Assembly: GCA_028673005.1 (NCBI GenBank)
Contig: CM054114.1
Location: 126,323,307-126,387,306, forward strand
Direction: 5' to 3'
From: Tanypteryx hageni
Lineage: Eukaryota; Arthropoda; Insecta; Odonata; Petaluridae
Length of the DNA stretch: 64,000 nt
A model generated the notes under the pieces. That model made no database searches. It was not told where the DNA came from and saw nothing but the letters and a program-made list of their open reading frames with translations. The translations under genes and the position numbers were made by a program. This document shows positions 1 to 12,002 of this stretch, piece by piece (within the stretch, counting starts at the first letter, position 1; each line of letters begins with the position of its first letter).

Positions 1-929
1 TTATGTTATTTTTAGACATTTTTGAACTTTGCCGAATTTTTGCGTTAGGGATAATTAGGGTGGAAAAAAGACCATTCTCTTCCCTCGCATCGCCACAAAT
101 CGATTAGTCTCGAGGATTATGTATTTTTCTCCTCCGCCGTCTCCCACTCGCGACAACCTACGCCTATTTTATCGCCTCACCCACACCCCATAATTAAACG
201 GCGTTTCCTTTCGATGTCCTATTACCTCGCGACTTAATATCTCTAGCTTCAAATTTAGACCACGTTCTCCTGGACTCATAAATCCCCCTTTAGTGTGCCC
301 GTCCCCGTCCCAGTCTCTTAATCTTGCACCGCTATCTTAATTTATTATCGGTTGCGATATGCTTTTTTCATTCCCGAGATGAGCCTTGTCGCGGAGATTT
401 ATATTCATTAAGCTTATACGAAGGCGCGCGGTCTATAAAGTAGCGTCTGAATGAGTTATTTTCGGTGTCTCTTACCTGATGAAATTAACCGAATAAAAAT
501 CGGTGTCCCAGATTAACGATATTTTTACGGAAAATTACGCAGTATGGGCTATTTATAGGTTGCAATTTTAAGAATCGACGCAACTAAAGTTTTACAGACT
601 TTCTCATATCCTTGTAATCCAGTCCGCGCAACAATATCAGTTTTTACAGTATTGTGTGGATCGTTAGGCGGTGGCTGGGCATAAAAACTCATAGTATTAA
701 TATCACTTGACGCAATATATTTACCCTTTTAGACATATTGCTTATACAGTATTGTTTATGACAACAACTACTGTAATCGGACAAATTTTCATGAAAATAC
801 TCGCTGCCATTTTTTAATTAATCTACGTTTTGCGAAAATCGGTAAGGATACCTTCCATTTTTGCCTGACATGGTTCGTTTCAACAAGGCTTCTATCACAG
901 GCGTTACCCTATAAAAATTCGATAATCTA

Positions 930-931
<2 letters not shown>

Positions 932-982
<51 letters not shown>
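932..982. repeat. (AT)n microsatellite
   Basis: About 25 uninterrupted AT dinucleotides follow a short CTAT-type run. Confidence 0.95.
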
Positions 983-984
<2 letters not shown>

Positions 985-2119
985 CTCTTACTCCTTCTGC
1001 AACAACTTCATTTATGACTGACTGTTAGCTATTTTTAACAAACTCTTCGAGTAGGTAGAAGATTGAAATTTGGTAGAAATGTCTGTCTCTTACAGTAAAA
1101 GCCATTTACGAAACAAAATCCCAAAAAAATATCTGGGTTCGACTCCAGTAGATAATTTCTATTTCCCATAAGATAACACGTAAAAATCGATTTTTGAACT
1201 TAGAGGCTTTTACTCTTTTGCAAATTAAAATTAGAAAGAATTGACCTACAATCTTAGGACCTGAACCGTTTTAAAGAAAATTCGAGTTACGGAAGTATAT
1301 TTTTTCATTTTTCTTTATTCGCATTAACATCAAGTTTATTCCCATAAGCATATAAGTTAACTCACTCTAATTTTCAATACCATGCATATTAGGAAAACAT
1401 CATCACCAATGTTTTCTTCCGATAATATGTAAGATTTTACTATATCCAAAACACTAACTGCATCACGCACTGTGATTGAGAGTATCATAGATAATTGTAA
1501 TTCTCACGTACTACTGAAAGCACAAACACGACGATTAAATTTGGGATATAGGAAGGAGCGAATAGGTTTGTTTTTCTCTAGGACTATAAGAGATCACAAT
1601 CGGAGAAGCAACCCTGATAGCAGTGACGGTAAAACGTGAAAAGTATTTTAATGTTATAGAAAGATTTTAATGTTGTGTTTCGAGAAAGTTTAACTCATTT
1701 CAATTGTTAAATATAATGGCGTCATACCTGTTTCTCGATATTTCTTATCCAAATACGTGCTAAAGGCATGGATGATGATGCCATAATCTTAACACAAAAT
1801 ATCCTAATTTTCCATAAATTTAATATATAGGGTATTGTCTTAATGCTGATTATTCTTATTGCTCATGCAGGGCGATCTGAGTCACGAAACTTGAAATACG
1901 AAAACTTGGACACGAGTTACCAGAGAATTTGGAAATTACGGATAGTTGCCTTAATTTCACGAAAAATTATAAATATACTGCTGTTACTCATGGAATTTAT
2001 TATCTAATTGGACGTGGCTGAAGTGCTGTTGCTCTGGAGATCACGTTGGTTTATTTACAAGTTTAGATCTTGGTATATGGTGGTTTTTTAGCGCTTGCAG
2101 TATGCAAGCACTGACAACT

Positions 2120-2160
2120 CGTATATTATTATTATATATATATGTATATATATATATATT
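2120..2160. repeat. Imperfect AT/TAT simple repeat
   Basis: A short run of TAT and TA units is interrupted by one TG. Confidence 0.8.
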
Positions 2161-2213
2161 CATGGCATATCATAAATAAGAAGCGTCAATATAGTATAGA
2201 TGTGTAAGGAATG

Positions 2214-2464
2214 CATGCTTTGAATGAGGGAGACAGAGAAGGAGGGAGAGATATATAGATAATGTTCCTTATTAGGGCGAAGTCTATTTTTCAGAGAAAG
2301 AAGAAGAGGGAGAGAGATAGTGAGGAAGAGAGAGAGAGGCAGAGAAGGAGGGAGAGGAGGGGAGATAGATAATGCTCTTTATTAGGGCGAGATTGAGACT
2401 AGGAAGTCTATTTTTCCAGAGAGGGGGAGAGGGAGGGAGAATGGGAGGGAGGAGGATAAATAAA
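2214..2464 (-). repeat. Tandem copies of a retroposon 3' end with GA-rich spacers
   Basis: Two degenerate copies of a short motif (about 2260-2295 and 2350-2415) lie next to the 3' end of the retroposon that follows. The motif reads taga-taatg-t/ctctttattagggcga on the plus strand. The spacers are (GA)n-like. Read on the minus strand, each unit ends in an AATAAA-like signal and then a CT-rich simple tail. The repeat spacing is roughly 100 bp. I infer repeated 3'-end capture or tandem duplication of a retroposon tail. Confidence 0.6.
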
Positions 2465-4015
2465 TAGATGTCTTTATTCGGGAGAAATTGAAACTCCTTT
2501 TTTACATTTAACCCTTCGTCAATGTTATTTTACATTATATTAAAATACCTTAAATTACATCAAAAACGATTAAGGTAATAAAATACTAATACAGACAGAG
2601 AGAGATAGATAGGTACATGTTCAGGAGAACTTCTAGGAAAGACAATGTTTTTGTGGGAAAAACCTAGAAAGGATCTGGCTTGGCCAACCTAGTAAAAACG
2701 CAGGAAAACACCCACAAAGTGAAGGGGGTCGGAAAATGCCCGCGAATCCTCTAGATACATCAAAGAACAATATAAACGATACAATAACACAATAAAGTGA
2801 GTAATCAGAAATTATATGTTATATTATATAGCAAGTTAAAAAATATAAAAATAATAAGGGGGTTATTTTTGCCTTTAGTATGACGCTTGTGTACTGTATT
2901 GATTTAATTAAAGAGGGAAGAGAGGTAGTCAGGTTTGTTATAAGTAAGGATTTTATACATTAGTATAAGAATTTTTAAGTTTCTTCGAGCGTCAAGTTTG
3001 AGCCATGAAAGTTTATTGTAATGTTTGCTGATGTGGTCATTCTTTTTAAGGTCACCGATTAATCTCACGCAGGAGTTTTGTGTGCGTTGTAGTTTTAATG
3101 CCAGTTCACAGGAGAGATCATTAAAAACAACACCACAGTAGTCAAAGTGAGGAAATGAGAGTGAAGTCGCTTAGAGTTTACGCAAGGAATTAGGTATAAT
3201 GTTTTTGAGCATTTTGAGAGAATTCAAAGAGTTGATGGTACTACAGATTTTTGTTGGTATTAGGAGCCCAGGAGAGTCATCTACTGACGGTTGACTACTG
3301 ATTTTTTTAAATGCAATGTAGGCCCCTCTCGCGATAGAAGTGGTGATTCACTGTAATCTATGGAAGCCAATAATTTGGGGTAACCGATAATAATAGACTG
3401 ACTTTTTGCGGAGTTGATCTTCAGAAAGTTATTGGCACTCCAAAGAGAGAGTGAAGCTAGATCAGAGTTAATTTTAATGATAGCATCGGGAAGTTCAGTT
3501 ACACGCGAGAGATTGGATAGGTGATAATTACAGTGAGTGAGAGCATTTGAGATATCATTAATGTAAATATAGAAAAGCAGGGGGCCAAGAATGTATCCTC
3601 GCGGAACACCTCTATTTGCATTTAAGGGACGAGATGTTGAATCATGAGTAATAACCTTTTGAGAGCGGCCATTTAGATACGAGGGAAACCAGTTTCGAGA
3701 AACGAGTGAAAAGTGCAAAAGTTCGAGTTTGCAAAGTAGGATGTCTTTGTCGAGGGAGTCAAAGGCTTTACTGGTTGTGAAATCCAATAGAGTTAGAATG
3801 GTCATTTTTCTCTGGCCCATTGCTTTGCGGACTTCTTCCGTTATTTTCAATAAAGCGGTAGCTGTGCTATGCGATTTACGAAAGCCAGAGTGAAACGGGT
3901 CGATTAGATTATTTGTTGAAAGGAAGTGAGTTATTTTCTAGTGTGCTAGCCTTTCAAACGCCTTGGAGAGAACAGGCAAAAGACTAATTGGTCTTGAATT
4001 GGCGGATGAGAGATA
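2465..4015 (-). pseudogene. 5'-truncated Jockey-like non-LTR retroposon, reverse transcriptase part
   Basis: The minus strand reads through reverse-transcriptase (RT) blocks: RPISLLPVLSKAFERL near 3990-3940, an open segment 3850-3281 with LDFTTSKAFDSLD (first catalytic Asp) and GVPRGYILGPLLF, then a C-terminal region near 3180-2930 with FDYCGVVFNDLS, ELALKLQRTQNS and the ARRNLKIL type of ending. These match the arthropod Jockey group. The YADD catalytic box, expected just after NDISNALTHCNYHL, is missing, and the protein resumes at VTELPDAI. The frame is also broken after 3281 and before 3850. No endonuclease is seen, so the copy is truncated at about 4015. The 3' UTR (2480-2780) is shared with the copy at 33.4 kb. 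This is a dead copy. Confidence 0.85.
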
Positions 4016-6681
4016 GAAAGGAAAAGAGACAAGAAAGAAGACTGGTTGCCTTAAATTTAATACTTAATCCACGCATACCCGTCATATTTGAACGGCAGTT
4101 ACCCTAGTTCATCATATTTTACTTAACCATGTTGCCCCTAGAGCCGCAAACATACGACAGGCAACAAAATATAGACAGACTGAATTTCAAATACCACTTT
4201 TTCGGACCTGGGGCACTTTATACGTGGATATTCATGAAAACCTCGATGTCAGTTTTCTTCACGACCACAATACTTTCTCCAATACTTCGTACACGATAAA
4301 GTAATATCGAAGAAATCTAGGACAGCTATTGAGAAAACTATTTAAATTATGAGAAAAGGAACGTAAAATTCAAGCGGATTTCCATCAGGGTCAGCTCATA
4401 TCCGTTGTTGTTTCACTGTCCATGTTTAGCGCAGCTTCGTCGTTCTATATTCTGGTTTCAGTAACCATCTTTAACAATTTATTGTGCACATTAATGTTTC
4501 TGTTTTTAACTTCTACGACGCGTGGTAATAAGCTGAAGAAAAGAAACTTAATATCATAGCGATCACATTAAACCCTTCATTACACGTTCCCTGGATGTTC
4601 GCAGTAGTCTTCTTCTTCCACGGCCATTTTTTTCATCGTCTGGGTGCTTAACTCCGGAGTTAATTAACCTCCCACTCCCGTCCTTCTTTCGCTCCCCGCC
4701 TTCCACGATACACCTCATCATCCTTAATCCACCTACGGTCGTTAATGGTACCTTCCTACGTAAAGCCTGCCGCCATCCACCCGAGCAACCCTTTATAAAT
4801 GGAGGCCGAGATTGAGCATCTGTTGGACGGACGTTTTATTAATGTATTGTTTCGTCAATCATAATGGTGGAAACCACGCGAGAGTTACACCGAACTACGT
4901 CGCATTCTTAAATGGCTAATTTCCTTAAGAATTGAATTGCATTCGGATTTCTTGTTCTCGCGTAAAAAAGTAGACCGTGCCGAATTCGTAGTCTCTCTTA
5001 GTTTTTTAATACTCGCTTTTAATTAGTTTTTAATCTCGAGACTCGGAATGGATTATTAATTACCTACAGCCTGTTATTTCTAGATTTAAAGTGTGCGTTT
5101 TCTCCTAAATAATCTATTGGAATATATCGGTGCATTTGTTTCCCATGTCCTTATCCTATTCCGCTACTGGTTATGATAGCTATTGACTAGTAATATTATA
5201 TTTGGTAATAGGTTTTATTAGTAATCTAGCCAATTTTAGATTGCGCTTCAAAGTGCCGATTAAAATTTACAGCAATTAATTTTTTTATAATATAAAGTCA
5301 TCTTTTTTATTCAAGGTCTATCTGAAATTTCAGCCAAAATACTCATGAAATTAATTAATTTATGTAGTAAAAATTTTTTCATCAGTTCGAAACAAAATAA
5401 TTTCAGTAATACGTGCACCGCAGCGCTGTATGGCTCATATTCATGATACCTAAAAAATGTGAGAACGCCGTCACCATCACTCTTTCGACGGAATACGCGT
5501 GTTTACAAAAAATTAAGAACATCTGTTGAGCGATGAACATAACTGCATTTCTTATGAGAAAAACTAAATTTCGCAATTGGAACTGTGTCATCGATGTCTT
5601 TTTAACTTCTTTTTTCTCGATTTTATGTGTTCCTTTTATTTTATGGGATGCTGCGTCCATCTTACTCAGAAAGTTGGCAGAATATACCACTTTTTACGTT
5701 TGTAGTGTTTACTAGAAGACTGTTATCACGATTTCGCGCCAACTTCCGCATGCTAACATTCTTCAGTTAAATTGATGGAATGATATGATCCGGAGATCCT
5801 ATGCAGACAGGCATAAGCTGTGAAAGTTGGAACAATTTTTGAAAATTTTTTTTTCTCGTTTCAAAAATTGTTCCAATTCTTCAGTTAGTTAATAGACAAC
5901 ATGCCACCACTCATTACCTAAGCGTTGTCACTTCAACTCGTTCTATATGCCACATCAACGTTAATCGGAACGAACGAAAAATGGTTATCCCTCGATGTAG
6001 GTCTCAATAACTTTTCCAATCTCAAAAAAATAAATGTGGAGTTAATTTGCAAAGGAAACCGATATGCCCGCGTCTAGCGTCCTTCTTCTCCCTTTTAAAC
6101 TCTTACCCATGCTGTGCGACTTCAAAGAGAAAAGTTGGCGTAAAGGAGCGGCACTCCTAACTCGTCGCCTGGGTTCGAGGCGGCCAAATCACGTCGGGAT
6201 TCGCGGACGTGGCCCGCGGTGCGTCTTGTTTTCGAATCCTCCGTCGCTGCTCCACTTGGACTCGTGCGTTCGTACCATCCTTTCTTTCTTTCCCTTTACC
6301 TACCAACCTCTCTAAGGTAACCATTTACGCTTCGCTCACGGATTTTAACCTCCTTTTGTTTTTCATGGATCGCATTACGTCTCGTTCCGGTATACGGACG
6401 CGGGAGACTATCATCAGTCTACTTCGCGGAACCTCCTTTCGTTCGATAAGTTTTTTTTTTCATTCGTCGACCTTTTCCACCACCCATGGTGCCTTACCGG
6501 CGCAGCTAAGTAAAGCAGTCGATGAATGTTCGTCCGCCACCGTTTGGCAGGGTTTGCGCGTTCGTGATTGGAGGAGAGTAAAGACAAGGGGATGGGGAGT
6601 GGGGTAGTGCGACGCTGGTTTGGGAAATGTGAGTGATGATGCGCTTGCGATTGGCATTTTCTTCTTATAATCAACTGTAGG
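4016..6681. other. No recognisable gene
   Basis: No recognised protein family appears in any frame. A CpG-rich block at about 6060-6610 is open in several frames on both strands at once, as expected of GC-rich non-coding DNA. A foldback at 5827-5876 is listed separately. Confidence 0.5.
5827..5876. repeat. Perfect 18-bp inverted repeat (foldback)
   Basis: Arms 5827-5844 and 5859-5876 are perfect reverse complements (TTGGAACAATTTTTGAAA) around a 14-base T-rich loop. Weaker pairing extends outward on both sides. Confidence 0.85.
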
Positions 6682-6683
6682 TA

Positions 6684-7929
6684 CAGTGAGCCCCCCTCCA
6701 ACGCGGAGGTTACGTTCCTCGAGAACGCCGTTTTCGGCGAATCCGCATTGGAGGAACTTAGTACCGTATGGGATTAATTGGGATACGCAAACGCGGCTGC
6801 GTGAAGCCTCCGGTAAATACCTAGATGTATAGATTTTTTTAAATAAAATAAATCGACTGTACGGCACCGAACTTAGCGCGGTATCAGCTTACGCGAGAGT
6901 GAGGGAGATGAAGATGAGTGCGGGAGAGATGGAGAGACAGACAAACGACTTTGTTGGGGGAGGGCGAAATTGAAACCTTTTTACTTTCTCCATATGTAAT
7001 ATAGGTATTGTTTTCATGAAAAAAATCGATTTCGAGATTTCAACGGAAATACACGTTTATAGGTCTCCTGAACACGTTTTGACCATTTTCTCGATGATGT
7101 CTGTGTGTGTGCGTGCGTGCGATAGCTTTTTTGTGGGTGCTCTAACTCAAAAATTATTAATCAGGTCAACGCGAAATTTTGTATTTAACTTTTTTATAAA
7201 AGTCAGAAAAACTGATTAGTTTTTGGTAAAAATTGGTCAACCAGAAGTGGGTGTTTACTCTTGTCACTTATCCGTTATTTTGAAATATTTGCTTTAATAT
7301 TTGATAAATGTAAAAATGTATTGGAATAAAAGTTTTGGAAATTTAATTTTCTACAACCTTTGTTTCAAACATTTTTCCATATAGTGCATTGTTTAAGAGA
7401 TATCTTATATTTTTAGCTGCCACTACCACACCACCTACCGACTATTGTTAACAATTGACGCTTAGTTACGTCTTAGTAACGCTCCTTTTTATTTTCTTAG
7501 TTGTTGGAGCTTTGTGGCTATATCCAATATCAGAAGGCTATGGTTTGAGTTTATTTCTGTTCTTTGTAAAAATAAAATTTTCTCGGTTTCTTAAAATATT
7601 TTTTATTATTATTATTAACCTATTTGGAATTTTTAGAAATATTATAGGTATGGAGAGAGTCATGTGGTGGCCACATCAGATTTTTACATTTAACCCTTTT
7701 ATCTTGTAATTGCAATATTTACATATTAATAACAAGGAAGGTGCGGGAAAAAGAGCGACAGGTCAAAGCTGGAGATTGTTTATAAAGTTCTAGAGCGCGC
7801 ATACTGTTGCGTGTTTGGCGTACCGCGCATATTCGAATTTTCCACGTTAGGCAGATAATTGGTCGCATTTATTTTTGAGAGTATAAGCGAATTCGCGCAG
7901 GAAAAATCCGCGTTGGGGAGGGTTTGCTG
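6684..7929. mobile_element. Pogo/Tigger-like non-autonomous DNA transposon
   Basis: The left end begins CAGTGAGCCCCCCTCC followed by AACGCGGA. The right end, read as its reverse complement, begins CAGCAAACCCTCCCC followed by AACGCGGA. Both ends are flanked by TA (6682-6683 and 7930-7931), the target duplication of Tc1/mariner-type elements, and the CAGT..CC..AACGCGGA terminus is typical of pogo/Tigger elements. No transposase frame is visible in the 1.25 kb between. A GA-rich retroposon tail at 6890-6990 appears to have inserted into it later. Confidence 0.7.
6890..6990 (-). repeat. Retroposon 3'-end remnant with GA-rich tail, nested
   Basis: A purine-rich run is followed by gggcgaaattgaaacctttt, matching the 3'-end motif next to the Jockey-like element at 2480 in the same orientation. 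It sits inside the pogo/Tigger-like element. Confidence 0.5.
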
Positions 7930-7931
7930 TA

Positions 7932-10900
7932 TTTTTTAGAATTTCATGTTTTTTCTTATAGACTACGTTCATGGCTTTATTACGTGTAACCCTTTATGTC
8001 CTAATTCAAAAGAGAATTGTCGAGTTCGTTTTATGGCTAACAACAAACTAAAAAGTATTTGCACTTAAATCAGTTTGAAAAAAAACAAGTGACTATCTCT
8101 GACAGCCATAGCAATTATATACTTGGGGATGATTACTATTTCCATTTTTTCACACTGCTTTACAACATTCTTCATTGATGTTGGGACTGTCCTTCACAGA
8201 GCTCTGGATAGTTACATGAGTTGTGTTCGTTCCATGAAATTAAAGCAGGTATCACCCTACACGCACCTGAGATATCTCACAAAATACGCAAAAAAACTCG
8301 AAGCACTGTCTGGAATATCAGGTCTGAAAAACTCCCTTCGTTGTTTCAAGTAAATAAATACTAAGTGCTTCTGCTCTCTGCACTAGAAGGCACTTAATTG
8401 CCATGAGATCTCGTCTGTTACAAAGCGTTTGATAAAGGTTTACATGCCCTTGAAGCGTTGAAACATAAGGCGTTTAGGAACAGTGTTTCCCGCGCCTATA
8501 TAACATGTAATGTAAGAACACAGGCATACAAGCAATTCCATACAGTATACTTCGTTAACTGTTGAAACGAATTTACGAAAATTTGCTTTTCTGCATTGAA
8601 TTTTCTATTGAAAGTTGATGCAATACCTATTTACAGTTTTAAGCCATCCATATATATTATCAACTTAAAAATTACTATGTATATAAAATAACTGATTCTT
8701 TAATTTCTGCATAAGGCAGTTTTTGGTCGAGATTTGACACTCATTGGATATTATTTAAAAGATTAGACGAGTTGGTGTGTATATATACCTACATATTTCT
8801 AAACACGACACCGGTCTGGAATTTTATATCGAATGATACCCATAATTATCCTAAGAAAAACAGTTATAGTACAAATTCCGACTCTCTTCTCTATCACACT
8901 AACTTCATAGCTGATTGTGAGTGGTAAATGCGCTAATTTGGTTGAGCTGCTCCTTCCCGCCGGTGGTACGTGTACCACTAGAGGCACACTATGGATCGCC
9001 AGTTGATAGGTCGACTTAATCAGGATTAATCATTTGTTTTTGTTTTTAAAGTCATTTTGAGCTGCCATAGCATATCTTTTAATAGTATTTCTCCGGAATT
9101 TGGGAGCGTCATGTCTGAAAACTTACATAAGCTTAATTAAAAATTGAATTTAATTTTCATCTAAGTAATTGATTCTTCCCTTCATTTACGTTTTTTTGTA
9201 TTTTACACTGAATTGTCATGTTTGTGGCATTTTAACGGTCTGAATAGAACTTCAGAATACAATCAGATTTGTTTTAAGATGTGAACTTATTCCTTGATAT
9301 AATGAAACGTTGTATATACCTAGCGGGTTGGTTGCTCTACAATCTCTAAAGAGATGGCACGTAATGGTAAATGTTTGAATAATGCAGCTGATAGTATCCT
9401 TGGAATGTATACCACGTCCATTAAAATTACGAAACTAAGATCATTTGATTCCTCGTCCCTTAAAATGTCGGTCCTTTCTGGTCTCAGTTTGTCACTTTCT
9501 CCCAAAGAAAGTGCGTTGAAACTTCCTCAATTTAGTGGAAAATGAAACACGAGATGAAGTAACCCTTCCACCCTCCTAAAAGCAAAGACTCTCACTGATA
9601 ACAGTGACACGACTCCGGCATTAGCCTACTCTTACAAAATTAACCAGTAAATACGTGTGGCCCTCTTGCAATGCGTGAAAGCCCAAACCTTTGACAGTCG
9701 CGGGCGCATAATACTACTCGCGCAGTTGTTTCTAGTTGTTGCCTAATTTTCAGTTTGGAAGAAGCAAAAAAGAAGAATATGTGAAGAAAAAGACATCCAT
9801 TGTCGTAACTTGCAATCGTTATCACGTAATTTAGATCGAAATACATCTAAATGCAGATGTTAAAATATTTGTCTGTTAATAATATTTCAGGACTCTATCA
9901 ATAATGTGGCGTAGTTTTAGTGTTTTCATAAAGTGGGTTAGTTAATTTTATTAAGATTAAATTGTTGCATTGTTGTGTCATGATTCTGACATTTATTTAC
10001 TTTCGGTTAATTTTCGTCCTTTCTTATAGTTTCTTTTTAAATTATGGCACATTTTAAGAGTTTTTTTGAGCATTAAAATAACATACGTTTGCTCGTGCCT
10101 ACATTTTTTATTTCACTCTTACATATTTATGCAACTAATCCTGAAGATGACTCTGTATTTTGAGATTTATCTTAAATCGTCTTTCTTTTCGTTTTTATTG
10201 AACACTTCCAGCAAATTAAATTTTAAACATAAATCAATGCACAATGTTTTAAAAATTTCGGGCTGAGAAAAAGTAAAATCATGAATTTCTGAAATTAATC
10301 TCAAGAAATAACTATTTTAAGTGTTTTTACTTTGCCCAATTTAATTAGTCTATTAGACTGTAAACTATAAAATATTTCGTAATTTCTCTAATCTCGAATA
10401 TATAGTTTTTTTTAACCATTTAAGATGAAAATTTGAATTTTTCCGTCAAATTTTTTCGCTTTCTTTAGTATTCACGCGACATATTTCTGCACTTCTTTCC
10501 ATCTACGCGCTCATTAATAATTTCCACTTGCCGACGAAACTCGCAAGTTCATTTTGGATCTTTTTGCCATTCGGAACAAAACACGTCTTCTTAAAAATTT
10601 TAAGCACTCCGTAAAAATAATTGTGTGACTATTTTTCCTCCAGGATGCGTAACCATTCCACTCGCGAACAAATTCTAACGGTGCCTCTTTTTCTCATGCC
10701 TGAGTATTTCCAGCGCACACCCTCTTTCTCCATATACCGCTCCCATTCCTACGAAAGAAACGACCACGAGCCATGCCTAGTATTGACGCGCTAGCGCTCT
10801 CGTCCAACGCCCATCCTGGATGGGCAGCGAAATGAAAAACGCAAACCAAAAAGGAAAAACAAAACTCGAAGGAGACGGAAAGAAGAGTCTCCATATAACG

Positions 10901-11685
10901 TCGCGAATTTATCCGAGTCCGGAAGGTCGTAAATATAAATGGTAGTATGGGAAGACGGAAGGGAAAATAAGACCTGCTTAGATAAAGGAATGAGAGAGTC
11001 GTGTGTGCTTACGCAGGACAGGGAAAGGCCATTTGCCAAAAGGGTGACTCTATTCGAAGAAGCGAGTGCTGTTTCCTAAGGCCTTCGTGACTCTCCTTCA
11101 GGTGAAATGATCGAGGCGTAGTTACTTTTGTTCAGCGGACAGAGCAAGGCCGTCTTGGGGGTGAGTATAGTTTGCATCCGCCTCATAGGAAACACTATAG
11201 CACGTTATTTTTGGCTTATTTCAGCCAACTGTGACGACATTAAACGTCGCATGTATATAATGGAGAAAAGTAGATAATTGCATTGCATAAATAAGGAACG
11301 ATTAATATCGCAAGTCAGCAATATGTATCCGTAATTTGACTTATACCGCGCAGAGAAACCCAAATAGAAAACGTTAATCGAAGTGATAAAATTGTCCAAA
11401 TAAAGAGATAAGGTGACTTTAGTGCCATATCGACTTTTCTATGAAAGAAATCATTTAGGAATGTCTTGAATCTCTCATAATCGAAAAGTGATCTTTATTT
11501 TATATATACCGCTCATATAAAACATTTATCTATTAGTCGCTAAATAATTGAAACATTTATTAAGCATTCCTATAATGGCGGCGCTTAACTCCTGCTATTT
11601 CGTCAAGTAAATAATAATTAAATATTTTTCAACCTTTCAACAATAGAGGTGAAATTATGATCACATTGTAACTGAAGTGCGGTCT
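7932..11685. other. No recognisable gene
   Basis: AT-rich sequence with only short, unsupported open frames. I see no domain, structural RNA or element ends. Confidence 0.5.
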
Positions 11686-11693
11686 CCCAGACC

Positions 11694-11994
11694 CAGGGGT
11701 GGGCCGAGAAATTTTGGCGCCCCGGACGAGATAGCACTCCAGCGCCCCTCTCCGTTAATGTTTGTTGAGATGTTTACAAAATACATATTAATTTATTCAT
11801 CGCTCTGTAAAAATTATTGATAATGAAAAATTAAAAGGAATGGCGTCAAGATTCTAGCCTGTTCCTCGATATAAATTGATATACAATATTTATTCACTTG
11901 CAAGTAATACAAAGATTGATGATCGGGATAGCGCCTCTAAAACTTCGGCGCCCCGGGCAGCCGCCCGGCTCGCCCGTAGCTCGGGCCGGCCCTG
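11694..11994 (+). mobile_element. hAT-type miniature element (family 1)
   Basis: The termini are imperfect inverted repeats: CAGGGGTGGGCCGAG at the left, and CAGGGCCGGCCCGAG when the right end is reverse-complemented. A perfect 8-bp duplication, cccagacc, flanks it (11686-11693 and 11995-12002), as expected of hAT insertions. There is no coding capacity in 301 bp. A second copy lies inverted at 45947-46229. Confidence 0.9.
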
Positions 11995-12002
11995 CCCAGA
12001 CC

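Larger units (their letters stand above)
1..2210. other. Gene-free AT-rich stretch
   Basis: No coding region, RNA gene or element boundary is recognisable. The sequence is AT-rich, with short homopolymers and two AT dinucleotide tracts listed separately. Confidence 0.5.
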
